A stretch of DNA of 64,000 nt from Sediminibacterium sp. C3 (GTDB lineage Bacteria; Bacteroidota; Bacteroidia; Chitinophagales; Chitinophagaceae). The stretch lies in the NCBI RefSeq assembly GCF_000508085.1, contig NZ_KI669560.1, positions 1,260,464 through 1,324,463 on the forward strand, written 5' to 3'. This document shows, one piece after another, positions 62,988 through 64,000 of the stretch. A program made the translations under genes and the position numbers. Each line of letters starts with the position of its first letter. The first letter of the stretch is position 1. The notes below the pieces were generated by a model that worked only from the letters and a program-made list of their open reading frames with translations, searched no databases and was not told the origin of the DNA.

Positions 62988-64000
62988 ATGAAGAGAACCT
63001 TCCCCATAATCGTTATACTCATTTCACTTTCGCTCTGCGGCTTGTTTCTGTTACAGGCTTCCTGGTTTGATAACCTGATGGAAGTAACAAAGAATCAGTT
63101 GGTTGAGAAAATAAATATGGTAGGAGTGAATGTAGCTACAGATATTGGGAAGTCGACCCGATCATCTCAGCCGCTGCGTTTAAACAGACGGGGTGGCCTT
63201 TTACTGGGTACAGAATTACAAATCAAACTCTTTCGTCAGCCTACTGTTGAAGAGCGCTTCACCATGGAAGAAGTACGGGAGAAAATTTCCAAGGAATTCC
63301 AGCGGGTTAAACTAAGTAACCTGAAGTTTGAATTTGCCATCTCAGATGTGGAAGGAGACTATGAATTTTATTCTAACGGCTATGAGCAGGAGTTCTGGGA
63401 TACGGTTAACAACAAGCGAAATTATTATCCGATTCTGCGGGAAACAGATAACCTGGCTTTGAATGAAACCAACGAGTTGTTGATTATTATTGTTCCTGAT
63501 GTTGATAAGCAGGTTTGGTATTCGCTTCGCTGGATCCTGGTTGGCGCCATTACTTTCTTCCTGATTATTTTGGCCGCTTTCTATGTAACGGTAAAGACCT
63601 TATTGAATCAGAAAAGATTATCACAAATTAAAAGTGATTTCATCAACAATATGACCCATGAGTTCAAGACGCCGCTGGCAACTATTTCGCTGGCAGTGGA
63701 TGCACTCAGGAGTCCTAAAGTGCAATCCAATCCTGAAAAGGGGGCCTACTTTACCAATATTATTAAGGAAGAAAACATCCGCATGAACAAACATGTGGAG
63801 ACCATTCTGCAGGCTGCATTTTTAGAGAAGCAAGAACTGAATCTGAATCTTTCTAAAGTATCTGTTCATGAAATGGTGCAAGAAGTGGCTGGTACTTTTG
63901 AACTGCAATTGCAGGATAAAAATGGTCAGATTGATTTTCTGCTGAATGCTTCCAATGATAGCATCAGTGCCGATGATACGCATTTCAGAAACATGCTTTC
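62988..64000 (+). CDS. Sensor histidine kinase, 5' part (cut by window end)
   Basis: A frame open from ATG 62988 to the window edge, 337 codons. There is an N-terminal membrane helix (FPIIVILISLSLCGLFLLQ), a ~160-residue periplasmic sensor region with no motif recognised, a second helix near residues 178-200 (LVGAITFFLIILAAFYV), and the HisKA dimerisation domain with the phospho-accepting His in FINNMTHEFKTPLATI near residue 224. The ATPase domain lies beyond the window. A TATATTTG box at 62974-62981, only seven bases before the ATG, resembles a Bacteroidota -7 element. Confidence 0.93.
   Translation, partial: MKRTFPIIVILISLSLCGLFLLQASWFDNLMEVTKNQLVEKINMVGVNVATDIGKSTRSSQPLRLNRRGGLLLGTELQIKLFRQPTVEERFTMEEVREKISKEFQRVKLSNLKFEFAISDVEGDYEFYSNGYEQEFWDTVNNKRNYYPILRETDNLALNETNELLIIIVPDVDKQVWYSLRWILVGAITFFLIILAAFYVTVKTLLNQKRLSQIKSDFINNMTHEFKTPLATISLAVDALRSPKVQSNPEKGAYFTNIIKEENIRMNKHVETILQAAFLEKQELNLNLSKVSVHEMVQEVAGTFELQLQDKNGQIDFLLNASNDSISADDTHFRNML

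Overview
The window is chromosomal DNA from a member of the Bacteroidota, most likely the Chitinophagales/Chitinophagaceae (inference). Supporting signs are an atpD-atpC pair away from the other ATP synthase genes, a DUF4292 lipoprotein next to an EnvC-type M23 protein, Wzi-family barrels beside SLBB export proteins, TTG/GTG starts with weak Shine-Dalgarno sequences, and TAnnTTTG-type -7 boxes. No tRNA, rRNA, CRISPR array, transposase or integrase was seen.

Region 1 (1-15229, + strand, AT-rich) is an O-antigen or capsule cluster. It holds the 3' part of a pseudaminic acid synthase, a capsule-type glycosyltransferase, two hexapeptide acyltransferases, a Wzx flippase, a PhyH-type dioxygenase, two sugar epimerases (one a likely UDP-glucuronate 4-epimerase), a Wzy-like polymerase, three further glycosyltransferases, an AsnB-type amidotransferase and a methyltransferase. 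After an 820-base stretch without genes comes a WbpV/WreQ-like reductase, a small PglC-like phosphoglycosyl transferase, a WbpM-like 4,6-dehydratase and two tandem Wzi-family proteins (16050-22522).

Region 2 (22488-37234, - strand, tightly overlapping genes) is a second exopolysaccharide operon converging on the first: lipoprotein, GT2, epimerase, a polymerase split by a frameshift, GT4, acyltransferase, GT4, WecG-type GT, WcaJ-type initiating transferase, Wzi-like barrel, SLBB/Wza-like exporter and Wzz-like chain-length protein. An FkbM-like methyltransferase, a second Wzx and a third hexapeptide acyltransferase follow (37270-40295). Two initiating transferases, two flippases and two polymerases imply two polysaccharides, while only one Wzz and one Wza-like exporter are visible.

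Region 3 (40283-57143) is mostly conserved genes: dut, a TIM-barrel protein, DUF4292, EnvC, glpK/glpD/glpF, an AI-2E-family permease, a YtxH/holin-X-like small-protein trio and atpD-atpC. It is interrupted by toxin-antitoxin modules: mobile mystery A/B (HTH + Fic), a zeta-type ATPase with a small partner, a tripartite HipB-HipS-HipT set between glpK and glpD, YefM-YoeB, a DUF6364-like antitoxin remnant and a winged-helix fragment. Several have visible palindromic operators. A family of nested hairpins (REP-like) occurs at 40.72-40.90 and 44.38-44.45 kb.

Region 4 (57462-62337) looks like a bacteriocin-type locus: two short double-glycine-leader peptides, a CPBP membrane protease, an HlyD adaptor, a C39-peptidase ABC exporter and an unknown membrane protein. 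The window ends with YqgE/AlgH (- strand) and a sensor histidine kinase cut by the edge.
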